The position numbers and the translations under genes were made by a program. The notes beneath the pieces were generated by a model, which worked only from the letters and a program-made list of their open reading frames with translations, was not told the DNA's origin and ran no database searches. From the NCBI GenBank assembly GCA_016713625.1, contig JADJOT010000007.1:124001-188000 (forward strand): 64,000 nucleotides of DNA, given 5' to 3'. The stretch comes from Candidatus Accumulibacter affinis (GTDB lineage: Bacteria; Pseudomonadota; Gammaproteobacteria; Burkholderiales; Rhodocyclaceae). Of this stretch, positions 17,481-25,223 are shown in pieces. How positions within the stretch are numbered: the first letter of the stretch is position 1; every line of letters starts with the position of its first letter.

Positions 17481-19070
17481 TCAGTGACTGGTGCCTTCGG
17501 AGCGCGATATTTTATTCCAGACGTTGTACTTGCCGACCGGTTTCTTCGCGGGAATGCGTTTCACTTCCGTGAGCGTGCGGGCGTCGATGACCACCAGCGC
17601 GCCGTCCATTTCCCACAGGCTGGCGAGCGCGTAGCGACCGTCACGAGTGAATTCGACGTGTGCCAGCGTCTGTCCGGGCTCAGCCATTATCTCCTTGACC
17701 ACTTCCAGGGTCTGCTTGTCGATTACCTGCAGCGTGTTCCTGTTTTCCTTGCTCATCATCGAGTCGGTGAAGGCATAACGGCTGTTTTCATGGCTGCGCA
17801 GGAAGAAGCCCGGCCCGCGCGTCTTGATCTGCTTGACGGTCTCGTAGCTTTTCAGATCGATGACGGTGACTACTCCTTCGTTGAGATTCGGCGAGGCCAT
17901 CACCGTTTGCTCGCGCCCCGACGGGTTTTTCCACTTCCAGGTGATTCCGGAGCCAAGGTGCGGCATGCCGGGCAGGTCCAGGTCGGCGATCTTCCGGCGT
18001 ACGTCGAGGTGAATCGCCTGGCCCTTGCTGGCCGAGCGCGAAGACCCGAGGATCGTGTCGTAATTCTGGGTGAAAAAGAAGTCATCAAGATAGTCCTTGA
18101 GAAGCGTCCGGCGGGGGTTGAACATGGCCGGCTTGAAGTGGCCCTCGTGGTACTGATAGTCGTGCACCAGTCCCTCGGCAATCGGCTCGGCGTCCGCGTT
18201 GTAGCTGATCTCCCAGACTTCCGGCAGGTCCTTTAGTGCGGCAACGAAACTCTTGCGCGGCGCCGCGTCATACACCGCCGACACACGTGAGCTCTTGTCG
18301 CCAGCGGCATTCACCGCCGGGATGATCTTGATCAGCGAAAGATCGCTGGCGTCGAGCACCACCAGGCTGTGCGGAAGGTAATTGCCGACCATCACCCACT
18401 TGCCGTCACCGGAGACTGCGGCATTGCGGGTGTTGATGCCGGCGCGGATCTCGGCGACCAACGCCAGGTTGTAGAGGTCGAACTTGCTGATCCAGCCGTC
18501 ACGCGAAGCGAAATAGACGAAGCGCCCGTCCGGAGAAAACTTCGGCCCGCCATGCAGCGCATAGCGACTGGGAAAGCGGTGCAAACGTTCGAACTTGTCG
18601 CCGTCGAGGACCGAAACATGATGGTCACCGGTTTCGACCACGATGAACAGATTGAGCGGGTCGGCGCCCTTGAGGGCGGGCCCGGGACGCGCCGGTAGCC
18701 TGGCGGCGTCGGCATCGAATACGTGCGAGGCGCGGATCTGCGCTTCCCCCCAAACCGGCGCTGGGGTCACCGGGCTGAAGATCCACTCCGCCAGTTGCTG
18801 CACCTCATCGGTACTGAGTTGGTCACCGAAAGCCGGCATCTGTGTCGCCAGCCGTCCCTCGCGAATGACCTGCTGGGCCTCCGGCTTGCGCAGGCGTTCG
18901 AGGCTTTCCGGCAGCAGCGCCGGGCCGATGCCGCCAAGCCGCGATTCGCCATGGCATGCGGCGCAGTGTTCCCGATACAGTGTCCTGACGTCGGCAGCGC
19001 TGGCCAAGGCCGCCACGCTGGCGAGAATAGCTGCAGCACAAGTGGCAGGAAGGCTCAGGCGCCAGTTCAT
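17481..19070 (-). CDS. nirN: Heme d1 maturation protein NirN (c-type cytochrome with d1-type propeller)
   Basis: A start at 19070 gives 529 residues. Codons upstream in the open frame belong to nirJ in another frame. A signal peptide (LPATCAAAILASVAALASAA) precedes a cytochrome c domain with CAACH near residue 36 and the distal Met in QMPAFGDQLS. An eight-bladed propeller like that of cytochrome cd1 follows. The phrase GGIGPALLPESLERLRKPEA is typical of NirN rather than NirS. NirN is a periplasmic enzyme catalysing the last step, dihydro-heme d1 to heme d1. Its TGATG overlap with nirJ implies translational coupling. No nirS nitrite reductase is in the window, so it must be elsewhere if the pathway is complete. 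Confidence 0.85.
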   Translation of the reverse strand: MNWRLSLPATCAAAILASVAALASAADVRTLYREHCAACHGESRLGGIGPALLPESLERLRKPEAQQVIREGRLATQMPAFGDQLSTDEVQQLAEWIFSPVTPAPVWGEAQIRASHVFDADAARLPARPGPALKGADPLNLFIVVETGDHHVSVLDGDKFERLHRFPSRYALHGGPKFSPDGRFVYFASRDGWISKFDLYNLALVAEIRAGINTRNAAVSGDGKWVMVGNYLPHSLVVLDASDLSLIKIIPAVNAAGDKSSRVSAVYDAAPRKSFVAALKDLPEVWEISYNADAEPIAEGLVHDYQYHEGHFKPAMFNPRRTLLKDYLDDFFFTQNYDTILGSSRSASKGQAIHLDVRRKIADLDLPGMPHLGSGITWKWKNPSGREQTVMASPNLNEGVVTVIDLKSYETVKQIKTRGPGFFLRSHENSRYAFTDSMMSKENRNTLQVIDKQTLEVVKEIMAEPGQTLAHVEFTRDGRYALASLWEMDGALVVIDARTLTEVKRIPAKKPVGKYNVWNKISRSEGTSH

Positions 19071-20263
19071 CAGGCTCTCCGTACCCTGATGTGCGGTGTG
19101 ACGGTCAAGCGCTCTCTGCCCGGGGTAACACCGATCTCCTCGTCGGCGAGATAACAGCCGGGGTCCTCGGCCCAGGGGTCGCCGGTCAACTGCTGCGCGC
19201 GCACCCGGGTATTGCCGTTGCAGATGTCGAAGTGCCGGCATTCGCCGCAGCGTCCCGAGACGCTTCGGGGAAACTGCTTGAGCCCCGCCAGCAAGGGATC
19301 CGAGAGATCCATCCAGATTTCCGAGAAGGGACGCTGGCGAACGTTGCCAAGGCTGTAATGCCACCACATGGTATCGGGATGGACATTGCCGAGATTGTCG
19401 ATGTTGGCCACATTGACGCCTGATGAATTGCCACCCCACTGCACCAGCCGGGCGCGAATGTTCGCCGCCTGCTGCGGGTATCGCTGGTGCACCCAGTGCA
19501 GGAAGTACACGCCGTCAGCATCATTGTTGCCACTGGTGAACTCCTTGTGCAGCCCCCGCTGCTGGTAATCCAGGCAGGTATCGAAGAGCAGGTCCATGGC
19601 CCAGCGAGTCAGCCGGTGCTGCGCGTCGTCGCTACGGTTCTTGTTGCCCCGGCCGGCATAATTGAGGTGCGAAAAATAGAAGCGGTCAATGCCCTCGTCC
19701 TCGACCAGCCTGAGCAGCTCCGGCAGGTCCTCTGCGTTGTCCTGCGTCATCGTAAAGCGCACACCAATCTTCAGGCCAAGGTCGCGACACAGGCGGATAC
19801 CTTGCAGCGAAGCAGCGAAAGCGCCGGGCATCTGACGGAACTTGTCGTGCGTTGCCCCGATGCCATCGAGCGAAACACCGACGTAATCGAAATCACATTC
19901 AGCAATGCGATCGATGTTCGCGGCGTCGATGAGCGTGCCGTTGGACGACAACCCGACGTAGAAGCCCATCGATTTGGCTCGGCGGGCGATCTCGAAGAGG
20001 TCCGGACGCAGCAGTGGTTCGCCGCCCGAAAGAATCAACACCGGGACGCGAAAGCGCTGGAGATCGTCCATCACCGCAAAAATCTCTGCGGTATTCAGCT
20101 CACCAGGGAAATCGCGGTCAGTGGAAATCGAATAGCAGTGTTTGCAGGTCAGGTTGCAGCGGCGAATGAGATTCCAGATTACCACCGGCGCCGGCGGGTT
20201 CTGTTTCGGTCCGGGCTCTCTGGGTGTCGACAGTTCCTGCATGTATTGCGAGATTCGAAACAT
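19070..20263 (-). CDS. nirJ: Heme d1 biosynthesis radical SAM protein NirJ
   Basis: This 397-residue radical SAM enzyme binds a 4Fe-4S cluster through CNLTCKHC near residue 36. It has the GGEP motif (ILSGGEPLLR) and a C-terminal SPASM-like cysteine cluster (CGECRHFDIC). NirJ removes propionate side chains from the isobacteriochlorin precursor of heme d1, the cofactor of cytochrome cd1 nitrite reductase. It is the first gene of a nirJ-nirN operon. An FNR/Dnr-type palindrome centred ~58 bases before its ATG points to induction under low oxygen and nitrogen oxides. Confidence 0.92.
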   Translation of the reverse strand: MFRISQYMQELSTPREPGPKQNPPAPVVIWNLIRRCNLTCKHCYSISTDRDFPGELNTAEIFAVMDDLQRFRVPVLILSGGEPLLRPDLFEIARRAKSMGFYVGLSSNGTLIDAANIDRIAECDFDYVGVSLDGIGATHDKFRQMPGAFAASLQGIRLCRDLGLKIGVRFTMTQDNAEDLPELLRLVEDEGIDRFYFSHLNYAGRGNKNRSDDAQHRLTRWAMDLLFDTCLDYQQRGLHKEFTSGNNDADGVYFLHWVHQRYPQQAANIRARLVQWGGNSSGVNVANIDNLGNVHPDTMWWHYSLGNVRQRPFSEIWMDLSDPLLAGLKQFPRSVSGRCGECRHFDICNGNTRVRAQQLTGDPWAEDPGCYLADEEIGVTPGRERLTVTPHIRVRRA

Positions 20264-20313
20264 CGTTCAGACCCCAAATTTGCTTATTAGAGAACAGGTC
20301 CTTTGGCAGGGCA

Positions 20314-20327
20314 TTGACGTGCATCAA
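20314..20327 (-). promoter_or_regulatory. FNR/Dnr-type binding site upstream of nirJ
   Basis: TTGAC-gtgc-ATCAA matches the FNR-family consensus TTGAT-N4-ATCAA at 9 of 10 defined bases. Its centre is ~58 bases upstream of the nirJ ATG. A class II promoter (site centred at -41.5) would start transcription near 20279. It also lies ~93 bases before the divergent mscS start. Confidence 0.72.
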
Positions 20328-20419
20328 GGTGATCCGTCGCCGCCTGGTCCGCGCAGCAGCTTGCACTGTCCGCAGGACAATGGGAAACTGGCGGCACTTC
20401 AACCACAGAGGAGACACTC

Positions 20420-21241
20420 ATGAATGCACAGGATATATCGCGCTGGCAGGATCTGGCGCTGCAATATGCATCGGAACTGGGCGTCAAGGTGCTCGCGGCG
20501 ATCGCTTTCTGGATCATCGGGCGCTGGCTGATCGGCGCCGTTGGCCGTCTCGTCCAGAGCGCGCTGGAGCGCCAGAAGGTCGATGCAACCTTGATGCGCT
20601 ACCTCGGCACGGTGATCAACGTCACTCTGAATATCGTGCTGGTGATCGGCATCCTGGGATATTTCGGCATCCAGACGACCACCTTTGCCGCCCTCTTCGC
20701 CGCTGCCGGTGTCGCCATCGGCCTGGCCTGGTCTGGTCTGCTGGCCAACTTTGCCGGCGGCGTGTTCCTGATCATCCTGCGGCCGATCAAGGTTGGCGAT
20801 TTCGTTACGGTGGGAGGGATTACCGGCACGGTCAAGGAGGTTGGCCTGTTTACCTCGGCGCTGAACACGCCGGACAACGTCCTGACACTGGTCGGCAACA
20901 GCAAGATCTTCTCCGACACCATCCAGAACTTCTCGAGCAATCCCTATCGTCGGGTCGATCTGAAAGCGCAGTTGTCCGGGGCGGCCGATCATGCGGCAGC
21001 CATGGCACTGCTCAAGGAGAAGATTGCGCTGATTGCGAATGTATTGCCCAATCCGGCCGTGGATGTCGAGATCCTCGAATTCAATCTCGTTGGGCCAGTC
21101 CTGGCGGTGCGTCCGTACTGCCATACCGATCACTACTGGCAGGTCTATTTTGACACCAACCGGACGATTCGCGAATCACTCGTGGGGGCCACCTTCCCCG
21201 CTCCGATGCCGGCGCAGGTGGTGTTCGTCAATCAGCAGTAG
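20420..21241 (+). CDS. mscS: Small-conductance mechanosensitive channel
   Basis: This 273-residue inner-membrane channel opens under hypo-osmotic stress. Three transmembrane helices lie at residues ~20-45, 65-85 and 90-120. The last includes the Gly/Ala-rich pore helix (FAALFAAAGVAIGLAWSG, then LLANFAGGVFLI). The cytoplasmic vestibule begins with RPIKVGDFVTVGG. GAGGAG lies ~9 bases before the ATG. It is divergent from nirJ across a 156-base region that holds the FNR-type site. Confidence 0.93.
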   Translation: MNAQDISRWQDLALQYASELGVKVLAAIAFWIIGRWLIGAVGRLVQSALERQKVDATLMRYLGTVINVTLNIVLVIGILGYFGIQTTTFAALFAAAGVAIGLAWSGLLANFAGGVFLIILRPIKVGDFVTVGGITGTVKEVGLFTSALNTPDNVLTLVGNSKIFSDTIQNFSSNPYRRVDLKAQLSGAADHAAAMALLKEKIALIANVLPNPAVDVEILEFNLVGPVLAVRPYCHTDHYWQVYFDTNRTIRESLVGATFPAPMPAQVVFVNQQ

Positions 21242-21384
21242 GTCAAAGGATGGCCACCTCGCGGGGCAACCGGGAACCTCGCGGCGCCGCGGCAGGAGGA
21301 CGTTCCAGCGAGTTGCTGGTCTTCTCCTCGCCGGCTTGAAGGCGCAAAGCAGCAGCTTGCGCGCTCAGGCTTACGTTCTGCGCG

Positions 21385-22545
21385 ATGGTTCCTGATTTCC
21401 TGCCTGGCAATCATCTGACCCTGCTGAACAGCGGCGCCGAGTATTTTCCGGCGCTGCTGCAGGCAATCAGTACGGCGCGGCATGAAGTCCACCTGGAAAG
21501 CTATATCTTCGAGGATGATGCTACCGGTCGTGCCGTCGTCGGAGCCATGGCAGAAGCCGCTCGCCGGGGCGTCACCGTGCGCGTTCTCGTTGATGGCTTC
21601 GGTGCTCGCGATTTCGCTGCTCGACTGCTGCCGGTACTCGTTGCCGCCGGTGTGCAGGCGCTGGTCTATCGTCCCGACATTGCCCGTTTTCGGTTACGTC
21701 GCCATCGTCTGCGTCGTCTGCACCGCAAGCTGGTGGTCGTTGACGGGGAGGTCGCCTTCGTCGGCGGCATCAACGTCATTGACGACACCGATGCTCGACA
21801 GCAGATGCCGCCTCGCTACGACTATGCGGTGCGCGTCGAAGGTCCGTTGCTGATCCCGGTGCAACAGGCCATGCGCCGGCTTTGGGAACTCGTGCTGTGG
21901 GCAAAACTCAATCGTCGCTACCGGCTGCCGAAAGCCGCGCAGCATGCACGGCAAGCGCGCGGTGAGCAGACCGCAGCATTTGTCGTTCGCGACAATATTC
22001 GCCACCGGCGCGATATCGAGCAGGCCTACCTGGATGCCATCGCCACCGCACGGGAAGACATTCTGCTCGCCAACGCCTATTTTCTGCCCGGACGGCGCTT
22101 CCGACGGGCATTGCGCGATGCTGCCAAGCGGGGCGTGCGGGTGCTTGTCGTGCTGCAGGGGCAGGTCGAATACCCGCTGCTGCATTATGCCACGCAGGCG
22201 CTTTACGGCCAGCTGCTCGGCGCCGGTATCCGCATCTTCGAGTACCGGCGCAGCTTTCTGCATGCCAAGGTGGCAGTGATCGACCAGCACTGGGCGACCG
22301 TTGGCTCATCGAATATCGATCCTTTCAGTCTGCTGCTGGCCAGGGAAGCGAATGTCGTCGTCAAGGACGCGGCTTTCGCCGCTGAGCTGCGTCGCAGCCT
22401 GCGACAGGCAATGCAGGAGGGCGCTTGCGAGTTGCCCGTGGCGAGCTGGCGGCAGCTGCCCTGGGCTTCACGCCTGTTGCACTGGGGCAGCTATTATCTG
22501 CTGCGGCTTCTCGTCGGCATTGCCGGTTACGGCGGCAAGCGCTGA
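21385..22545 (+). CDS. clsB: Cardiolipin synthase B-type phospholipase D protein
   Basis: This 386-residue protein has two HKD motifs, LHRKLVVVDG near residue 111 and LHAKVAVIDQ near residue 291, each followed by VGG/VGSSN-type residues. There is no N-terminal two-helix anchor, which matches ClsB (YbhO) rather than ClsA. Its known activity is transfer of a phosphatidyl group to make cardiolipin at the inner membrane. The first residues (VPDFLPGNHLTLLNSGAEYF) are standard for the family. The 3' end overlaps the convergent gluQ by 19 bases. No strong ribosome site precedes the ATG. Confidence 0.87.
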   Translation: MVPDFLPGNHLTLLNSGAEYFPALLQAISTARHEVHLESYIFEDDATGRAVVGAMAEAARRGVTVRVLVDGFGARDFAARLLPVLVAAGVQALVYRPDIARFRLRRHRLRRLHRKLVVVDGEVAFVGGINVIDDTDARQQMPPRYDYAVRVEGPLLIPVQQAMRRLWELVLWAKLNRRYRLPKAAQHARQARGEQTAAFVVRDNIRHRRDIEQAYLDAIATAREDILLANAYFLPGRRFRRALRDAAKRGVRVLVVLQGQVEYPLLHYATQALYGQLLGAGIRIFEYRRSFLHAKVAVIDQHWATVGSSNIDPFSLLLAREANVVVKDAAFAAELRRSLRQAMQEGACELPVASWRQLPWASRLLHWGSYYLLRLLVGIAGYGGKR

Positions 22546-23468
22546 CGCGGAAAGACGCTGCGCTGCACAGGCACCCGCTGGATCGACCAGCTGGCAACCG
22601 CCCACGACCAGAAATCGCGTAGCGCTCCGCTGCGGATTTCCGCGGGTACCGGGTGGCCCAGGAAGTTCAATGCCGCTGCCAGCAGCGTGCTGCCAGCGGC
22701 CGCGTCGACCGCCGCTGCGCCCGTCTGCTTTGAAAGCTTTTCTCCAGCGGCATTGCTGACCACCGGCAGGTGGGCGTAGGTCGGCGTGGGCAGTGCCAAG
22801 CCTTGCTGCAGCCAGATCTGGCGCGCGGTTGAGTCGAGCAGGTCGGCGCCGCGGACGACGGCGTTGACCCCCTGTGCCGCGTCGTCGACGACCACCGCCA
22901 GCTGGTAGGCATACTGCCCGTCGGCGCGCAGCAGGATGAAGTCTCCGACGGCGCGCGCCAGGTCTTGCCGCAGCGTTCCCTGCACGCGATCGTCAAAGCG
23001 GATCTCGCACTCGGGGACGCGCATTCGCCAGGCGCGGGCTGCCCTTCCTGCGGCCAGCCCGGCACGGCAGCTGCCAGGATACACCAGCCCGCCGTCGACC
23101 GCAGGGGGCGGCGAGCACGCCGCAATCTCGCGCCGCGAACAGGCGCAGGGATAAACCTGGCCATCGACTTGCAGCCGTGTCAGCGCTGCTCGGTAGAGAT
23201 CAAGGCGTCGGCTCTGGATCAAGACCTCGCCATCCCATTCGAAAGCCAAGGCCTCCAGCGTCCGCTGGATGTCGTCCGCGGCCCCGGGCAGAGTCCGCGG
23301 CTGGTCGACGTCTTCGATGCGCAGTAGCCATTCACCGTCGTTGGCGCGGGCGTCCAGGTAGCTGCCCACTGCGGTGACCAGCGAGCCAAAGTGCAGCGGA
23401 CCCGTCGGCGAAGGGGCAAAACGGCCACGGTAGGGGGTGTGGCCATCGACGGGCTTGGAAAGACTCAT
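22527..23468 (-). CDS. gluQ: Glutamyl-queuosine tRNA(Asp) synthetase
   Basis: A start at 23468 gives 313 residues. The open frame extends 94 codons further upstream, but across the divergent argB start, so it is rejected. The HIGH-like motif is FAPSPTGPLHFGSL, the zinc-binding region has CACSR, and the KMSKS-like loop is EKLSKQTGA. This GluRS paralogue lacks the anticodon-binding domain and attaches glutamate to queuosine at position 34 of tRNA(Asp). It is divergent from argB. Confidence 0.92.
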   Translation of the reverse strand: MSLSKPVDGHTPYRGRFAPSPTGPLHFGSLVTAVGSYLDARANDGEWLLRIEDVDQPRTLPGAADDIQRTLEALAFEWDGEVLIQSRRLDLYRAALTRLQVDGQVYPCACSRREIAACSPPPAVDGGLVYPGSCRAGLAAGRAARAWRMRVPECEIRFDDRVQGTLRQDLARAVGDFILLRADGQYAYQLAVVVDDAAQGVNAVVRGADLLDSTARQIWLQQGLALPTPTYAHLPVVSNAAGEKLSKQTGAAAVDAAAGSTLLAAALNFLGHPVPAEIRSGALRDFWSWAVASWSIQRVPVQRSVFPRQRLPP

Positions 23469-23583
23469 TCTCCCTCGCACTCGGATACGCTGGGCAGCGG
23501 CGATGACGGTCGCCGCGGCACCTTGTCTTGGTGTTTGCTGCGCTGCCGAGTAAAATTCGCCGCTCCTTCTCAGGATTCGCGCC

Positions 23584-24471
23584 ATGAGCGATCGTTCGAT
23601 CACCCCCGCCGACGAAGCTGCCATTCTCGCCGAGGCACTCCCATATATCAAACGCTTCCACGGCAAGACCATCGTCGTCAAGTATGGCGGCAATGCGATG
23701 ACCGATGAAAACCTCAAGCAGTGCTTTGCGCGCGACGTGGTGCTGCTCAAGCTCGTCGGGATGAACGTGGTGGTCGTTCACGGCGGCGGTCCACAGATCG
23801 AGAATCTGCTCAAGCGCGTCGGCAAGAAGGGCCGCTTCGTGCAGGGAATGCGCGTCACCGACGCCGAAACGATGGAGATTGTCGAGATGGTCCTCGGTGG
23901 CCAGGTCAACAAGGACGTCGTCAACCTGATCAATCAGGCGGGCGGCAAGGCGGTTGGCCTGACCGGCAAGGACGGCAGCTTCATCCGCGCCAAGAAACTG
24001 CTGCTGGCCAATCAGGATAACAGCGAGGACCTGATCGACATGGGTCAGGTTGGCGACATCATGCAGATCGACCCGGCGTTGATTGGACACCTGGAGGCTG
24101 GCGGTTTCATCCCGGTCGTGGCGCCGATTGGAGTTGGCAAGGGCGGCGAGACCTACAACATCAACGCCGATGTCGTGGCCGGCAAGATCGCCGAGATTCT
24201 CAAGGCGGAAAAGCTGGTTCTGCTGACCAATACGCCGGGTGTCCTCGATGAAGCGGGCACCTTGATCACCGGCATGACGCCGAAACAGATCGACGACATG
24301 GTCACCAGCGGTACGCTGTCCGGCGGCATGCTGCCAAAAATCAGTTCGGCGCTCGATGCCGCACGTAACGGTGTCAAGAGCGTCCACATCATCGATGGTC
24401 GCGTCGAGCATGCGCTGCTGTTGGAGATTCTGACCGACCACGGCGTTGGCACGATGATCAAGTCACATTGA
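23584..24471 (+). CDS. argB: Acetylglutamate kinase
   Basis: This 295-residue amino-acid kinase-fold enzyme phosphorylates N-acetyl-glutamate, the second step of arginine synthesis. Motifs are KTIVVKYGGNAM (phosphate loop), VVVHGGGPQIENLL (substrate site) and LLTNTPGVLDE. The length and start fit the family. argA lies 13 kb away on the other strand. The nucleotidase gene follows after 7 bases, so the two are probably co-transcribed. Confidence 0.96.
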   Translation: MSDRSITPADEAAILAEALPYIKRFHGKTIVVKYGGNAMTDENLKQCFARDVVLLKLVGMNVVVVHGGGPQIENLLKRVGKKGRFVQGMRVTDAETMEIVEMVLGGQVNKDVVNLINQAGGKAVGLTGKDGSFIRAKKLLLANQDNSEDLIDMGQVGDIMQIDPALIGHLEAGGFIPVVAPIGVGKGGETYNINADVVAGKIAEILKAEKLVLLTNTPGVLDEAGTLITGMTPKQIDDMVTSGTLSGGMLPKISSALDAARNGVKSVHIIDGRVEHALLLEILTDHGVGTMIKSH

Positions 24472-24478
24472 TCGGGAG

Positions 24479-25129
24479 ATGATGCGGAAGGCCGCCGCAC
24501 GGGTCTGGCTGTTCGACCTCGACAATACCCTGCACAATGCGAGCCCGCACATCTTCCCGCACATCAATCGCTCGATGGTCGAGTACATCCGGGATCACCT
24601 CGGCGTTGACGAAGACGAGGCGACGCGTCTCCGGCAGGACTACTGGCAGCGCTACGGCGCCACGCTGACGGGCCTGATGCGGCATCACGGGACCGATCCG
24701 CAGCATTTTCTCTGGCACACGCATCAGTTTCCCGACCTCAAGCACATGCTGGTGCTCGAACGCGGCCTCAAGGCCATGCTGCGGCGGCTGCCCGGACGCA
24801 AGATCGTCTTCTCCAACGCACCGTTGCGTTACAGCGAGGCGGTCCTCGAACTGGCCGGGATCCGTGCCTGTTTTGCGGCGGTGTATTCGGTCGAACGTAT
24901 CCGTTTTCAGCCCAAGCCGGCAGTTGCCGGTTTCCGCCATCTGCTGCGCAGCGAGCGTCTGCCTGCCCATCGCTGCATCATGGTCGAAGACTCGCTGGCC
25001 AATCTGCGGACCGCGAAGCGGCTGGGCATGAAGACCGTGTGGGTGAGCGGCAGTACCCGCCAGCCCGCATTTGTTGACCTGCGTTTGGTCTCGATTCTCG
25101 ATCTACGCTGTCATCTGCAGCGTTTGTAG
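24479..25129 (+). CDS. HAD-family pyrimidine 5'-nucleotidase
   Basis: This 216-residue cytoplasmic HAD hydrolase (SDT1/YjjG-like pyrimidine nucleotidase group) has motif I WLFDLDNTLHN with nucleophile and acid Asp residues. Motif II is FSNAP, motif III is the Lys in FQPKPAV, and motif IV is MVEDSLANL. It is known to dephosphorylate pyrimidine mononucleotides and house-clean damaged ones. It directly follows argB, an arrangement I recall from several betaproteobacteria; slmA, which sometimes follows, is absent here. A start at the second ATG (24482) is equally possible. Confidence 0.85.
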   Translation: MMRKAAARVWLFDLDNTLHNASPHIFPHINRSMVEYIRDHLGVDEDEATRLRQDYWQRYGATLTGLMRHHGTDPQHFLWHTHQFPDLKHMLVLERGLKAMLRRLPGRKIVFSNAPLRYSEAVLELAGIRACFAAVYSVERIRFQPKPAVAGFRHLLRSERLPAHRCIMVEDSLANLRTAKRLGMKTVWVSGSTRQPAFVDLRLVSILDLRCHLQRL

Positions 25130-25223
25130 GGGCACGCCGTGCCGCACGTCAGCGGCCACCGACCGATGCCTTGATGCGGCTGAGTCATGTAGACTATGCC
25201 GAAAGGAGCTTCAGCCCATCGCG

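Noticed and set aside
17481..19070. Nitrite reductase NirS instead of NirN
   Set aside because: Its length and the GPALLPESLERLRKPEA segment fit NirN, and it is coupled to nirJ.
17481..19439. NirN starting at the upstream ATG (652 codons)
   Set aside because: The extra 123 codons lie inside nirJ in another frame, and the signal peptide begins at 19070.
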